This document shows, one piece after another, positions 25,431-34,249 of a stretch of DNA of 51,425 nt; within the stretch, counting starts at the first letter, position 1; the number at the start of each line of letters is the position of its first letter. Source of the stretch: Terriglobia bacterium (lineage in GTDB: Bacteria > Acidobacteriota > Terriglobia > JAIQFV01); contig JAIQFY010000037.1 of NCBI GenBank assembly GCA_020072965.1, positions 1-51,425 of the forward strand, given 5' to 3'. The position numbers and the translations under genes were made by a program. Under the pieces are notes generated by a model, which did no database searches, had not been told where the DNA came from, and saw nothing but the letters and a program-made list of their open reading frames with translations.

Positions 25431-26660
25431 ATGACCTGCCGCATTGCTTCCATCATTGCGCTTGCTATCCTCCTGCCTCCAGCTTGTGGCCAGGCCCGTG
25501 ATTTGACTGTGGCAACCGACGGGTCCGGCGACTTCAGGACGGTCCAGGGGGCTGTGAATTCAGTGCCGGAGGGCAGCCGCGAACGCACGGTTATCTTTAT
25601 TAAAGAGGGAACGTACCGGGAACTGGTCCGAATTCACAAACCTCTCCTGACGCTCCGCGGGGAGGACCGCAAAAAGACCCGAATCGTTTCGGAGGTTGAT
25701 ACCAGCGCCTGTCCCATTCAGCCGGGCCAATCCAAGGAAGAGCAGTGCTCCGTCATCATCGCGGACGCAAGCGACCTCGTCTTTGAAAACCTGACCATCC
25801 TGAATTCATTTCAAGGGCGGGGCAAAGGCGCAGCGCTCGCAGCCATTGGAGGAGCCAAACGAATCGTTATTACGAAAGTCGATGTGGTCGGCTACGGCGG
25901 GGATACTCTGGTCCTTACATCGCGCGGCGAATTTTACCTGAATGAAGTGTATGTCTCCGGCACGTACCACATTATTGTTCCGCGCGGGACCACGTACGCC
26001 ATCCACTGCACCTTCTGGTGCCTGGGTGATCGGCACTGCCTCTTCAATGAAGGCATCCTCCACGAGACAGATAAGATGGTAATCCGTCACTCCGTGATTG
26101 ACGGTCCGGAGCCCTTCGGCCTCGGCTCTTACTTCCGCGATGCCGCGTGGTACTTCATCGAGGATACAATCTCAGACAAGCTGGTCCCGGACGGACAGAT
26201 CGTCCGAGAGCCTGCCCGCAATTACGAGATGAAATGGGGCGAGGGGCGAGTCTATTTTGCGGACAACAAAGCGCCCGATTACCCTTGGCTCAAGGACAAT
26301 ATTGAGAATTCCCCCGCAAAGGTGAAAACGGCCGTGACTGCCGCGTGGACTTTTTCTGGGTGGGATCCCGAAAGCGAGACACCCGCTGTGATCACTCGGA
26401 CCGAAACGGGCGCTGATCAGGTCCGTCTCGTATTCAATGAGAGTGTCACGGTGCGGGGACAACCACGCGTCAAGCTGGCCTCAGGCCGTCCTGCGGTCTA
26501 CGCCTCCGGCAGCGGAACGGATACGCTCGTTTTCAGGGCGCAGTGTCCGTGCCGCCCCGTGGAGGTGCAGTTGAAAAACGCCGCGATCTTTGCCTCCGCA
26601 GCGTCGTTTCGAAGGCGCAATGCCGATCTGTCACTCGTTCAGTCGAAGCGAACTAGGTAG
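25431..26660 (+). CDS. Secreted pectinesterase-like (CE8) protein with altered active site
   Basis: 409 residues with a signal peptide (cleavage near GQA-RD, residue 22). The beta-helix starts VATDGSGDFRTVQGAV and continues with IKEGTYREL, GAALAAI and VVGYGGDTLVL, matching pectin methylesterase blocks GxYxE and GYQDTL. The catalytic Asp of GYQDTL is probably D158 (one residue inserted), but the block that normally reads GTVDFIFG reads GTYHIIVPRG, with H180 where the nucleophilic Asp should be. The C-terminus AAWTFSGWDPE is followed by an extra beta-sandwich-like segment (about 310-409). It may be a weak, altered or binding-only enzyme. GGAAGGA precedes ATG 25431 and it lies 50 bases after the GntR gene. 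A terminator follows. Confidence 0.82.
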   Translation: MTCRIASIIALAILLPPACGQARDLTVATDGSGDFRTVQGAVNSVPEGSRERTVIFIKEGTYRELVRIHKPLLTLRGEDRKKTRIVSEVDTSACPIQPGQSKEEQCSVIIADASDLVFENLTILNSFQGRGKGAALAAIGGAKRIVITKVDVVGYGGDTLVLTSRGEFYLNEVYVSGTYHIIVPRGTTYAIHCTFWCLGDRHCLFNEGILHETDKMVIRHSVIDGPEPFGLGSYFRDAAWYFIEDTISDKLVPDGQIVREPARNYEMKWGEGRVYFADNKAPDYPWLKDNIENSPAKVKTAVTAAWTFSGWDPESETPAVITRTETGADQVRLVFNESVTVRGQPRVKLASGRPAVYASGSGTDTLVFRAQCPCRPVEVQLKNAAIFASAASFRRRNADLSLVQSKRTR

Positions 26661-26671
26661 AATCCTGTCCC

Positions 26672-26900
26672 CAGTAGCCCCGCTCCGCGATGGTTTGGTA
26701 GCCTCGCTCCGATCCATCGGAGCGGGGGCATTTTTTTTATGGATTTGAGCGGTCGTCGTTGTTTTATTTTTCGAGGTGACGAAAGGCCCCCGCCGCAGAA
26801 GGCGCGGCGAGGCTACCAAAACTTGTCGGACCGCGATGGTTTGGCAGGCTTGCCGTCCGTCAATGTTTATGGGCGGATTTGCCGGCGAGGCTACCAGAGC
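26672..26900. repeat. Second cluster of GGCTACCA-type short repeats
   Basis: Between the convergent pectinesterase-like and GH28 genes. Units are TAGCCCCGCTCCGCGATGG with TTTGGTAGCC (26674-26702), GGCGCGGCGAGGCTACCAAA (about 26801-26820), and GCCGGCGAGGCTACCAGAGC (26881-26900), the last reaching into the GH28 stop region. Same family as 16740-16914. Confidence 0.6.
26705..26738 (+). terminator. Rho-independent terminator after the pectinesterase-like gene
   Basis: CGCTCCGATCCATCGGAGCG (26705-26724) is a perfect 9-bp stem with a 2-base loop, followed by GGGGCA and eight T residues (26731-26738). Confidence 0.85.
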
Positions 26901-28147
26901 CGCACATTTTCCTGCAGGTCAACGGGCGCGCCCTTCCTGGGTACAATCCGGGTTCCCGTCATGTGGAGCTCGGCGTTGCGAACCATCAGGCCAGTGTCGG
27001 CGGAGATCCGGACGCTCTCCAGGACGATATGGCGCAGCGGACTCTCCGGCAGCCCAACGATTTTTCCGGCATTCTTTCCTCCCACCGCGTTCAAATGGCG
27101 AATGGTCACATGGTGAAACTTCGGAGTTGTGGGCGTCATCCTTTGACCCGGATCGCTTCCGGACGGCGGAATCGTTCTCTCGGGGTAATAACCCGTAATA
27201 ACGATAGCGTTCTTGACGTTATGCATGGAGATGTTGGAGTAGTGAATAAAAGACACCTCGCCACCGCGACCGCGCGGAGACTTGATGCGGATACCGTTAT
27301 CCGTATCCCTGAAGGTAATTCGCCGGGCCGTTACGTTGCGGACACCGCCATTGGTCTCACTCCCGATTGACAATCCGTGCCCGTGGGCGAAATAACAGTC
27401 TGTAATCTGGATGTCGGCCGCGGCCGCGCCGGGATGATTGGGGTCGGGATGGCCGGACTTGATGGCGATGTTGTCGTCGCCCACATCAATGTGGCACCGC
27501 GTAATGCGGACGCGGCGTGAGGCGCTGGGATCAATGCCATCCGTGTTGGGAGAATCTGCGGGCGCGGTGATGGTCAGGCCCTCGATCACGACGTCTTCGC
27601 TGTTCGCCGGCACCAGATGAAAGCTGGGCGAATTCTTGAGCGTGACTCCCTCCACACGGATGCGTTTGCAGCGGTTGAAATACAGCAGCCGGGGCCGGTC
27701 CCCCGCCTCAGGGTACTTCTGCCACCAGAACTCGCCGTCGCCGTCGACGGTCCCCTGGCCCACAATGGCAAAGTCCATGGCATCGACGGCATTGATCAGG
27801 GCCAGGATCTTCCTGCCCGTGTCGGGCTGGCCCAGCATGGGTTGATAGTCGGTTACATCATGGGAGCCGATGAGGATGGCGCCGGAGTCGAGCTGGAGGG
27901 TCACTCTTGACTTGAGGAAAAGCGGCGCACTCAGGAACTTGCCCGCGACCAAGCGCACGGTGCCGTTTCCTGCGGCAGCACATTGGTCGATGGCCGCCTG
28001 GATGGCCCGGGTGTCTTTCGTCAAGCCATCGGCGAGCGCGCCAAAATCTCTTGGATCACAGATGAGATTCCTGGCGTATACACAGGTCGATCCTGAAAGG
28101 CCAAAAACCAGGGCGAATGCGATGAAGACAGGGAACCGTGCTTTCAT
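26891..28147 (-). CDS. Secreted GH28 polygalacturonase-type glycosidase (a)
   Basis: 418 residues with a signal peptide (cleavage near VYA-RN, residue 26). The right-handed beta-helix carries the GH28 active-site blocks: SPNTDGID (199-206), VGDDNIAIKSG (222-232), GHGLSIGSE (256-264) and IRIKS (286-290), so the catalytic Asps, the His and the substrate-binding Arg-Lys pair are present. The usual Cys of GDDC is Asn here. GH28 enzymes hydrolyse galacturonan or rhamnogalacturonan, or remove end galacturonate; the mode cannot be read. It is the last gene of the IclR-linked operon, 6 bases after the second GH28 gene, so translation is likely coupled. Confidence 0.93.
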   Translation of the reverse strand: MKARFPVFIAFALVFGLSGSTCVYARNLICDPRDFGALADGLTKDTRAIQAAIDQCAAAGNGTVRLVAGKFLSAPLFLKSRVTLQLDSGAILIGSHDVTDYQPMLGQPDTGRKILALINAVDAMDFAIVGQGTVDGDGEFWWQKYPEAGDRPRLLYFNRCKRIRVEGVTLKNSPSFHLVPANSEDVVIEGLTITAPADSPNTDGIDPSASRRVRITRCHIDVGDDNIAIKSGHPDPNHPGAAAADIQITDCYFAHGHGLSIGSETNGGVRNVTARRITFRDTDNGIRIKSPRGRGGEVSFIHYSNISMHNVKNAIVITGYYPERTIPPSGSDPGQRMTPTTPKFHHVTIRHLNAVGGKNAGKIVGLPESPLRHIVLESVRISADTGLMVRNAELHMTGTRIVPRKGAPVDLQENVRLW

Positions 28148-28153
28148 GGGGTT

Positions 28154-29767
28154 TCAGGTTCGCTTTGAAAGAGCGGTTTCCGATGCCCCCGCAGTGAACT
28201 CCACCTCGCGCGCTGCGCGCATGAGCCGATTGCCCATCAAGCTGACGTCGCGATTTGTCGTTCCCCTCAGTTCCAGGAACGTACCTGTGCCCTCGGCCGC
28301 GGTGCAGGAATGCAGTACTGCATCATTCACGTTCTCGAAGCGGATGACCGGCTGATCTCCCTTCGGCTGGCGGGTGGTGAAACGGTACACCTCAATCTCG
28401 CGCACTCCATCCACAACGAGTGCCGGGCCGTGTCCGGCGTTAACCCGGACATTGTCGACGGTCAACCCGGTGACATTGGTGCAGGTGATACCCGACGCTG
28501 CATCTTCCACCACCATGTTGCTGACGCTGAGTCCCTGGATCGGCATCTCGGGAAGCCCCTCAATCAACACAGGCCTTTTGACCCTGGTTGCGGTGATCTC
28601 ACTGAAATGAAAATTTCGAAAGGCGGGCGTTCCTTCGTTTACCGGCTGGGCGGTGTGCGTGTCGCCTCCGGTATAGAACATTGTTACGGTGACGGCTTCG
28701 CCGACGTTGCGCATGACGACGTTGGAGGCACGGACGTTTTCCACGACGTTTCCACGGCCGCGCGCCGTCTTGAAACGAAGACCGCGGTCCGTGCCGTCGC
28801 ACACACAATTGCTGATGGCTACATTTTTCACCCCGCCGGCCGTCTCACTGCCCACCCCGACGCCGCAATGTCCGGTACCAAATACACAGTTGGTGACCGT
28901 GATGTTCTCAGAAGGGACCCCACGTTCCTGGTAACGGTAGCCGGACTTAATAATGATGCAGTCGTCGCCCACGCTGATGGCACAGTTCGAAATGCGCACG
29001 TCCTTGCAGGAGTCCGGATCAATGCCATCGGTATTGGGCCCGTCCGCTGGAGCGAGGATCGTTACCCCATCAATGCAGACGTTTTGGCACAGCACCGGAT
29101 GGATGTTCCAGGAGGGAGAATTGATGAGAGTGACGCCGCTGATCAAGACATTCTTGGAGCGATACAGATTGATCATGCGCGGCCTGCCCCACTTGAGGAG
29201 AGAGCCGGGCGGATTTTCGCTCTCGCGGTCGTCGAGCCCCATCTTTCTGCGGAGGTCGCGGACGGTTCGAAAGGCCTTCCACCAGGCCTCGCCCTGGCCA
29301 TCGAGCGTGCCGCGGCCGGTGATGGAAACATTCTCCAGATCGGCGCCAGTGAATAAGGATGCGTAGACCGAGCGGTCGATGCCCTCCCAGCGACCCTGGA
29401 TGGTCGGGACGCTGTCGAAATCCGTGGTAAAGAGCAGGATCGCACCGGCCAGGATCTCGACGTGGACATTGCTTTTCAGAAAGAGGGCGCTGGTGAGGTA
29501 CCGTCCCGCAGGGATGATCACCTTGCCACCCCCGGCCTGGGCACAAACATCTACTGCTTTCTGGAGTGCGACCGTGCAAGGCGTTTTCCCATCCCCCACC
29601 GCGCCGAACTCAACGACATTGAAGAAAGGACCGGGGTGCTTGTCTTTCTCTCCGGGAGTGCTGACCGCCGCGGCTGCCGCTGGAGTGAGGGTGGCAGCGG
29701 GCAGCAACAGGGCCGCGCCGATGGTAAAGCGTTTCATGAAATCGCGACGTGCATGGTTGTTCGACAT
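28154..29767 (-). CDS. Secreted GH28 polygalacturonase-type glycosidase (b), Tat signal
   Basis: 537 residues from ATG 29767, chosen because AGGAGG is 4 bases upstream and the protein then starts MSNNHARRDFMKRFTIG, a twin-arginine signal (RRDFMKRF) followed by an alanine-rich hydrophobic core. The frame stays open to 29992, but that part translates CAATCCGCAATCC-type repeats and is not credible. GH28 blocks: GPNTDGID (243-250), VGDDCIIIKSG (266-276), GHCGVGVGSE (299-308) and LRFKT. The C-terminal beta-helix is longer than in the neighbour by about 120 residues. Export folded by Tat hints at a bound cofactor or metal, or simply family habit. Same operon as uxaE and GH105. Confidence 0.93.
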   Translation of the reverse strand: MSNNHARRDFMKRFTIGAALLLPAATLTPAAAAAVSTPGEKDKHPGPFFNVVEFGAVGDGKTPCTVALQKAVDVCAQAGGGKVIIPAGRYLTSALFLKSNVHVEILAGAILLFTTDFDSVPTIQGRWEGIDRSVYASLFTGADLENVSITGRGTLDGQGEAWWKAFRTVRDLRRKMGLDDRESENPPGSLLKWGRPRMINLYRSKNVLISGVTLINSPSWNIHPVLCQNVCIDGVTILAPADGPNTDGIDPDSCKDVRISNCAISVGDDCIIIKSGYRYQERGVPSENITVTNCVFGTGHCGVGVGSETAGGVKNVAISNCVCDGTDRGLRFKTARGRGNVVENVRASNVVMRNVGEAVTVTMFYTGGDTHTAQPVNEGTPAFRNFHFSEITATRVKRPVLIEGLPEMPIQGLSVSNMVVEDAASGITCTNVTGLTVDNVRVNAGHGPALVVDGVREIEVYRFTTRQPKGDQPVIRFENVNDAVLHSCTAAEGTGTFLELRGTTNRDVSLMGNRLMRAAREVEFTAGASETALSKRT

Positions 29768-29988
29768 CTCGCCTCCTGAGATTCCGTGAAAGATGGTTTG
29801 CTGTGGTTTGTTGCCCGAGCAGGAACCCTGACGAAGGAAACTTGATCGCGCGGGCGGATTCATCCCGAAAGGGGAAAATAACGCTGACTCATGCAGGTTG
29901 GGACAGCGCCGCCGCGCTTCCATTTCGCAATCCACAATCCGCAATCCGAATTTGGATTGGCATGAGACGCGGCGCCAGCCGAGCGCCG

Positions 29989-31161
29989 TCACCGCGCCGT
30001 GACCGTTACTTCGAGCGGCGATCGCAGCCGGGCGGCATACTGCAGGAGGTAGCGTTCCCAGTCCTCGACGCTGGGAAAGTCGCCACTCTTGCTCCAGCTG
30101 AATCCGGCATAGTACACGGCTGACATTTCCGGCGGGACCCTGGCAACGACCAGGGAGTTGCCCTTGTCCTCAGTGAATTCCACAATTTCGGCGGGATTGA
30201 TGAGGACTCCGCAGCCGAGCTGTCCGGCATCATCCTTGAGCGGCTCCCACGTGCGAAGGGACCCGCGCTCGCGGCTGAAAGAAATCGCGGAGCCCGCGTT
30301 CTTTTTGATGCCGATGGCGTGCGCCAGTTGTTGAGGCTCACCGTGAATCGTGTAGCGGCTCTCAAAGCGGTTGAGATTTTGGCCGGCATCCAGGGTGATG
30401 CGTTTGATCTCGGAGACCCGGATGCCGCCCGCATCCCACGTGTCGTAAGTGAGTTCGAAGAGGACGCGAAGGGGACCGTTGGCAAAAACATGGGAGCCCC
30501 GAAAGTTGGCCGAGGGATAGAGCCGTCCCGCCACCCACAGCCCGTTGCCGCCGCAGCCCCGGCTGGTGCCGGCGGAGTAAAAGTCGGCGCCCTCGCCATG
30601 ATCGCGATGATAGTCATCCACCATGTACCAGTCGTTGATGACCAGTCGCCGCACCCGTTTGCACCAGACATCGACGGCGCTGCTGGTCAGCGGTTCCTGC
30701 GCCCAGGTTTCCAGCGCGGCCCCATACATGCGGTGGGCGATGCGATCATTCTCCCAGGCGAAATCATCCCGCCGTTCCTGGACAAACCGGGCATAGGCTT
30801 TGAAGTCTTCCCGGCTCGCGACCTGTCGCTCGCCTGTAGTGAGATGGAATTTCCGGGTTTCCAGCGGTCCGAGGTCCGTCTGGTAGATCAGTTCTTCAAA
30901 TTGACCGTCGTCGTTGGTGTCGACCGCCTGCGCGAGCAACTCATGCCCGGAGCGTTGATCAAGCACATGCACACGGCGGAGATCATCAACAGAGAGCAGT
31001 CGCCGCAGATCCGCCGCCCGGAGCACGATCGTCTCACCGGGTCGCGGGAGATTAATGGCGTTACGCACGGTGACCTCGGCACCCGGAGAACCAGGCACCG
31101 CGGAAGTTGCCGGCAAGACAAGGCTGAAGCCGATGAGGAAAGCAGCACCCATGCGAATCAT
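29989..31161 (-). CDS. Secreted DUF4861 protein of pectin-utilisation loci
   Basis: 390 residues from ATG 31161 (the frame begins 14 codons earlier, but GGAGA lies upstream of 31161 and the signal peptide then starts at MIRMGAAFLIGF). The beta-rich fold contains VHVLDQRSGHELLAQAVD, FAWENDRIAHRMYGAA, NDWYMVDDYHRDHGEGADF and SRGCGGNGLWVAGRLYPS, which I recognise as the DUF4861 family found beside GH105 and GH28 genes in pectin loci of Bacteroidota and Acidobacteriota. No catalytic role is established as far as I know; a carbohydrate-processing or binding function at the cell surface is inferred. It follows GH105 by 46 bases. Confidence 0.82.
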   Translation of the reverse strand: MIRMGAAFLIGFSLVLPATSAVPGSPGAEVTVRNAINLPRPGETIVLRAADLRRLLSVDDLRRVHVLDQRSGHELLAQAVDTNDDGQFEELIYQTDLGPLETRKFHLTTGERQVASREDFKAYARFVQERRDDFAWENDRIAHRMYGAALETWAQEPLTSSAVDVWCKRVRRLVINDWYMVDDYHRDHGEGADFYSAGTSRGCGGNGLWVAGRLYPSANFRGSHVFANGPLRVLFELTYDTWDAGGIRVSEIKRITLDAGQNLNRFESRYTIHGEPQQLAHAIGIKKNAGSAISFSRERGSLRTWEPLKDDAGQLGCGVLINPAEIVEFTEDKGNSLVVARVPPEMSAVYYAGFSWSKSGDFPSVEDWERYLLQYAARLRSPLEVTVTAR

Positions 31162-31207
31162 GTTCGTGTTCTCCAAGACCTCGAGGCCAGACACACCCAA
31201 CACCCCG

Positions 31208-32638
31208 TCATCGTTTGGGCACCCGGTAATGGAAGGTGTTCAGGGTCCGCTCGATATCAAATGAGCGGAGCATGGTGATGACCTCAGCGCCGGCCATCAG
31301 GACCGGCCCATATCCCTGCATGGCGCCGAGATCGGTGGGGCGGTTGTAATAATAGACCGCGTCGTAGGCGGCGGTCGTACCCACGCAGGTGCCCTCGATG
31401 CGGCCGTCCTGCCTTACCCGCTGGGCCACGGCCTGCCATCCGGTTTGGGCCACCGGGGCATACACCGGGCTCAGCCACCCGCGATTGACGCCGCGCGCAA
31501 TGGCGAAGGTAAACATGGCGGAGGCCGAAGTTTCAAGATAGCTGTCGGGCTTGTCCAGCAACTGGTGCCATAGGCCGTTGCCGCTCTGGACCGCGGCGGC
31601 CCCCTGTACGCTGCGCTGGAAAATATCGAGCACGCGCGCGCGGTCCGGGTGGTCCTCGGGGAGGACGCTGAGCAATTCCGCCAAGGCCATAAGCGCCCAG
31701 CCGGCGCCGCGTCCCCAATAAAAGTGCGGGTCGTAGGGGGTATTTTCGAACCACGAATGGTCATACAACCCGGTGGTCCGGTTCTGAAGGCGTTCTGACA
31801 TTTGAATGACCTGTCTCACGGCGTCGTCGAGGTAAGCGCGGTCTCCCGTCAGATGACCCATTTGGGCGAGGAAGGGAACACTCATGTACAAATCGTCGAC
31901 CCATAGCGAAACCGGCTGTGGACGCGGGCGGGCGACGGTGCCATCCTTCATTCGCATTTGCTTGTGCGAAATGAAGTCGGCAACGACGTCAATCACGGTC
32001 CGAAACCGCGGGTCTTTCTTCTTTCCGTATGCCTTGATGAGTGCAGCTCCGATGGCGCCGCAGTCATCCAGTTCGCGCATGTCCAACAAGCGTCGATAAC
32101 CGCTCCGCTGGGGCCCGAACTCGCTGGCCTGGCGGCGGAAGTAATCGAGGTGGTCGAAGATGAAGTCGAAGTTCCTGAAGGTATAGTCCTGATACCTGGA
32201 ATCCCGGGTAACGTCCGACACCTGGAGCATACCGGCCAGCACGACACCCATGGAATAGGTCCAGTCATTGAACTCGCCTTCGCGGAGATCGATCCCTGCG
32301 GCCTTGACGGGGTGTGACAAATCGGTGATGGGCTGGTTCGTCTCCGTATTGATAATGCGATAGGGGGTGGAGCGAACAAAGTATCCCTCGATGCGGTCGA
32401 GCACGGCCTTGACTTCCGCTTCCGTCGGCACCGTATAGACGACGCCCGGCGCGATCGAGGGCTGAGAGAAGGTAGGATCGCTGCGGCCCGGTTTGACTCT
32501 GTCCGGGCTGCGGATTTCAGCCCCCGGAGGTTGCGCCCAGGCGGCCGAGGACGTCACCAGGGTCAGCAGCAATATCCCTGCGGCTGTTCCCCTCAGCGAC
32601 GGTCTTCGTTGCGCGCGCATGACCCTCTCTTTCCTCAT
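31208..32638 (-). CDS. GH105 unsaturated rhamnogalacturonyl/galacturonyl hydrolase
   Basis: 476 residues with a signal peptide (about 1-36, cleavage near AWA-QP). The (alpha/alpha)6 barrel has REGEFNDWTYSMGVVLAGM, ELDDCGAIGAALIKAYG, PVSLWVDDLYMSVPFLAQMG with the catalytic Asp region, YDHSWFENTPYDPHFYWGRGAGW (given in pieces: DPHFYWGRGAGWAL), and GNGLWHQLLDKPDSYLETSAS. GH105 removes the 4,5-unsaturated uronate from oligosaccharides left by pectate or rhamnogalacturonan lyases, giving 5-keto-4-deoxyuronate after opening. Here it carries an export signal, so it acts outside the cytoplasm. The uxaE stop codon is only 2 bases before ATG 32638, a strong sign of translational coupling; an ATG at 32620 is an alternative start. 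No lyase gene is in the window. Confidence 0.93.
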   Translation of the reverse strand: MRKERVMRAQRRPSLRGTAAGILLLTLVTSSAAWAQPPGAEIRSPDRVKPGRSDPTFSQPSIAPGVVYTVPTEAEVKAVLDRIEGYFVRSTPYRIINTETNQPITDLSHPVKAAGIDLREGEFNDWTYSMGVVLAGMLQVSDVTRDSRYQDYTFRNFDFIFDHLDYFRRQASEFGPQRSGYRRLLDMRELDDCGAIGAALIKAYGKKKDPRFRTVIDVVADFISHKQMRMKDGTVARPRPQPVSLWVDDLYMSVPFLAQMGHLTGDRAYLDDAVRQVIQMSERLQNRTTGLYDHSWFENTPYDPHFYWGRGAGWALMALAELLSVLPEDHPDRARVLDIFQRSVQGAAAVQSGNGLWHQLLDKPDSYLETSASAMFTFAIARGVNRGWLSPVYAPVAQTGWQAVAQRVRQDGRIEGTCVGTTAAYDAVYYYNRPTDLGAMQGYGPVLMAGAEVITMLRSFDIERTLNTFHYRVPKR

Positions 32639-32640
32639 TT

Positions 32641-33969
32641 TCAGGCGCCGCCGGTCATCGTCCCGCTTCGGCGGACGGCCTGGCCCAGGAAAATCGGTTT
32701 CAAATGTCGCTCATAAAGGTTCGTCGTGACGTTGCGGGCGATCGGCTCCTCGCAAACGTCCAGCAGATCCAGGTAGCGCTGTCCCATGTGCGCGGCGATC
32801 TTGTAGCCGACATGGAGCAGCTGCCGGAAGCTGGGGTTGAACTCGGCGCACTTCTGATCATGGCGAAGAGCGTTCGTGTATTGCTCCGAAGACCAGGATT
32901 GGACACGGTCGGGACGCGGAAGCTTCGTGGCGTCAATATCAATGACCGTCGCATAAGGAGCGCAGAGTTCCTCGCGACGGGCGTAGGCCTCGGTGTAAAT
33001 CTCCCGCACGAGGGCCAGGCCTTCCCCTCCCGCCTCGGCCAGCCCGATCAGTTCCTCCAGCCAGGTCGTCCCTGCCGTCTTCACGTGAATTCCGGCGCCG
33101 GAATCGCCGAGGGCACGGGACATTGCCGGGTAGATCGAGAACTTGTCGCTTCCGGAGTGGATGCTGAGCTTCAACCCGGAAGGGAGGCCATAGGTGTGGA
33201 GGGCGTGTGCGAGGACGGCAATGTCGTTGCGGAATTCAATTTCGAATTGGGCCAGGTCGCCCACATAATCGACTCCCTTGTTGAAGCGGCCGGTGAACTT
33301 GGGCGCGATCGCCTGCACCGGCACTCCCTCGTCCGCCAGGGCGGCGAGAATCACGAGCAGTTCGGCCGGTGTCTGCGGGCTGTCGGTTTCATCCATGGAA
33401 ACTTCCGTGATGAAGCTGACCGGTTCTCTGGCCGCAGCGATGCGCCGGTAGATGTGCCCGGCTTCCTGAGCGGCGAACAAGTATTTTTCCGCGATCTGAA
33501 TGAGGGCGGCCCTGGAAATCTCCAGGGGATGCTTCTGGCCGGGCAACTCAATGCGCTGCTCGAGCTCCGGGTGCTTTGACAGAAAATCGTCCACGCGCCT
33601 GGCGGGCGCCGGTTGGCCGATGGCGGCGGCGACATCGAGGGTATAGTAGTCGCTGGAATCCAGGAACCCATCCACCGTTTCCATCGTGATGTGATCGGCA
33701 TCCACATGGAAAGGACGGGTCCAATTCAGTTCGCGTACCGCCGCCACGGCGGCAGCGCGCACACTGCCGGGCTTTGAGCCGACGATGGCATGCTCCCGGT
33801 TGGACTTGTTCCAGACGGGAACAATCTCGAGGCCGTCCCGGGCGGCGAGCAGACAGGCGCGCAACTGCGCCCGCGCCTGGCGGGCAAATCGGTCTCCGAC
33901 TCCGAAGGAGTATTTCGCGAGGGGGAGAAAAGGTCGGGCCGACGGCTGAGACAAACGGGTTGGCATCAT
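32641..33969 (-). CDS. uxaE: D-tagaturonate epimerase
   Basis: 442 residues from ATG 33969, where GAGG lies 9 bases upstream (the frame opens 5 codons earlier). UxaE epimerises D-tagaturonate to D-fructuronate, letting galacturonate join the glucuronate branch without UxaB/UxaA. Family blocks: LAKYSFGVGDRFARQA at the N-terminus, FHVDADHITMETVDGF, FITEVSMDETDSPQT, AIAPKFTGRFNKGVDY, LSIHSGSDKFSIYP (268-281, the best signature), and GIHVKTAGTTWLEE. Metal-binding His/Asp/Glu positions in DADH and SIHSGSDK appear intact. First gene of the five-gene pectin operon; a long palindrome lies 74 bases upstream. Confidence 0.93.
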   Translation of the reverse strand: MMPTRLSQPSARPFLPLAKYSFGVGDRFARQARAQLRACLLAARDGLEIVPVWNKSNREHAIVGSKPGSVRAAAVAAVRELNWTRPFHVDADHITMETVDGFLDSSDYYTLDVAAAIGQPAPARRVDDFLSKHPELEQRIELPGQKHPLEISRAALIQIAEKYLFAAQEAGHIYRRIAAAREPVSFITEVSMDETDSPQTPAELLVILAALADEGVPVQAIAPKFTGRFNKGVDYVGDLAQFEIEFRNDIAVLAHALHTYGLPSGLKLSIHSGSDKFSIYPAMSRALGDSGAGIHVKTAGTTWLEELIGLAEAGGEGLALVREIYTEAYARREELCAPYATVIDIDATKLPRPDRVQSWSSEQYTNALRHDQKCAEFNPSFRQLLHVGYKIAAHMGQRYLDLLDVCEEPIARNVTTNLYERHLKPIFLGQAVRRSGTMTGGA

Positions 33970-34042
33970 GGCGTGGTTCCTCAAACGGCGGTTTTACGGG
34001 AATGGTCCAGGTCAGCGCGGTTGCCTTGGGAAAGCATTCGAT

Positions 34043-34079
34043 GTTTTATCAAATACAACAGCATTGTATTTGACAAAAC
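34043..34079. promoter_or_regulatory. IclR-type operator upstream of uxaE
   Basis: A long palindrome centred on AATACAACAGCATTGTATT (34052-34070). Pairing continues outwards with TCA/TGA, one mismatch, then GTTTT/CAAAAC-type arms (34043-34047 with 34075-34079). It is about 74 bases upstream of uxaE, where it can control the whole pectin operon. Confidence 0.8.
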
Positions 34080-34249
34080 GATTTTTTCATGTTCGGATAG
34101 GGTTTGTCAACCCGCTTTTTCACGGCCGACCGAGGGACCGTGAGGGGAGGGAGCTGCCGGGGGTGTCGGCGAGAGGGAAAAACGGGCGTCGAATGCGGCC
34201 CTTCAAATTTGCTTGACAGCGGAAGGGAATCGTGGCAGCATAATTCACG

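Noticed and set aside
28860-28960. Possible additional operators of the ATACAA type inside the GH28 gene
   Set aside because: Only isolated half-sites (AAATACACAG) are present, without an inverted partner.
29768-29992. N-terminal 75-residue extension of the second GH28 gene, starting at a GTG that overlaps the DUF4861 stop
   Set aside because: It translates short CAATCCGCAATCC repeats and lacks a signal; ATG 29767 has AGGAGG and opens a clear Tat signal peptide.
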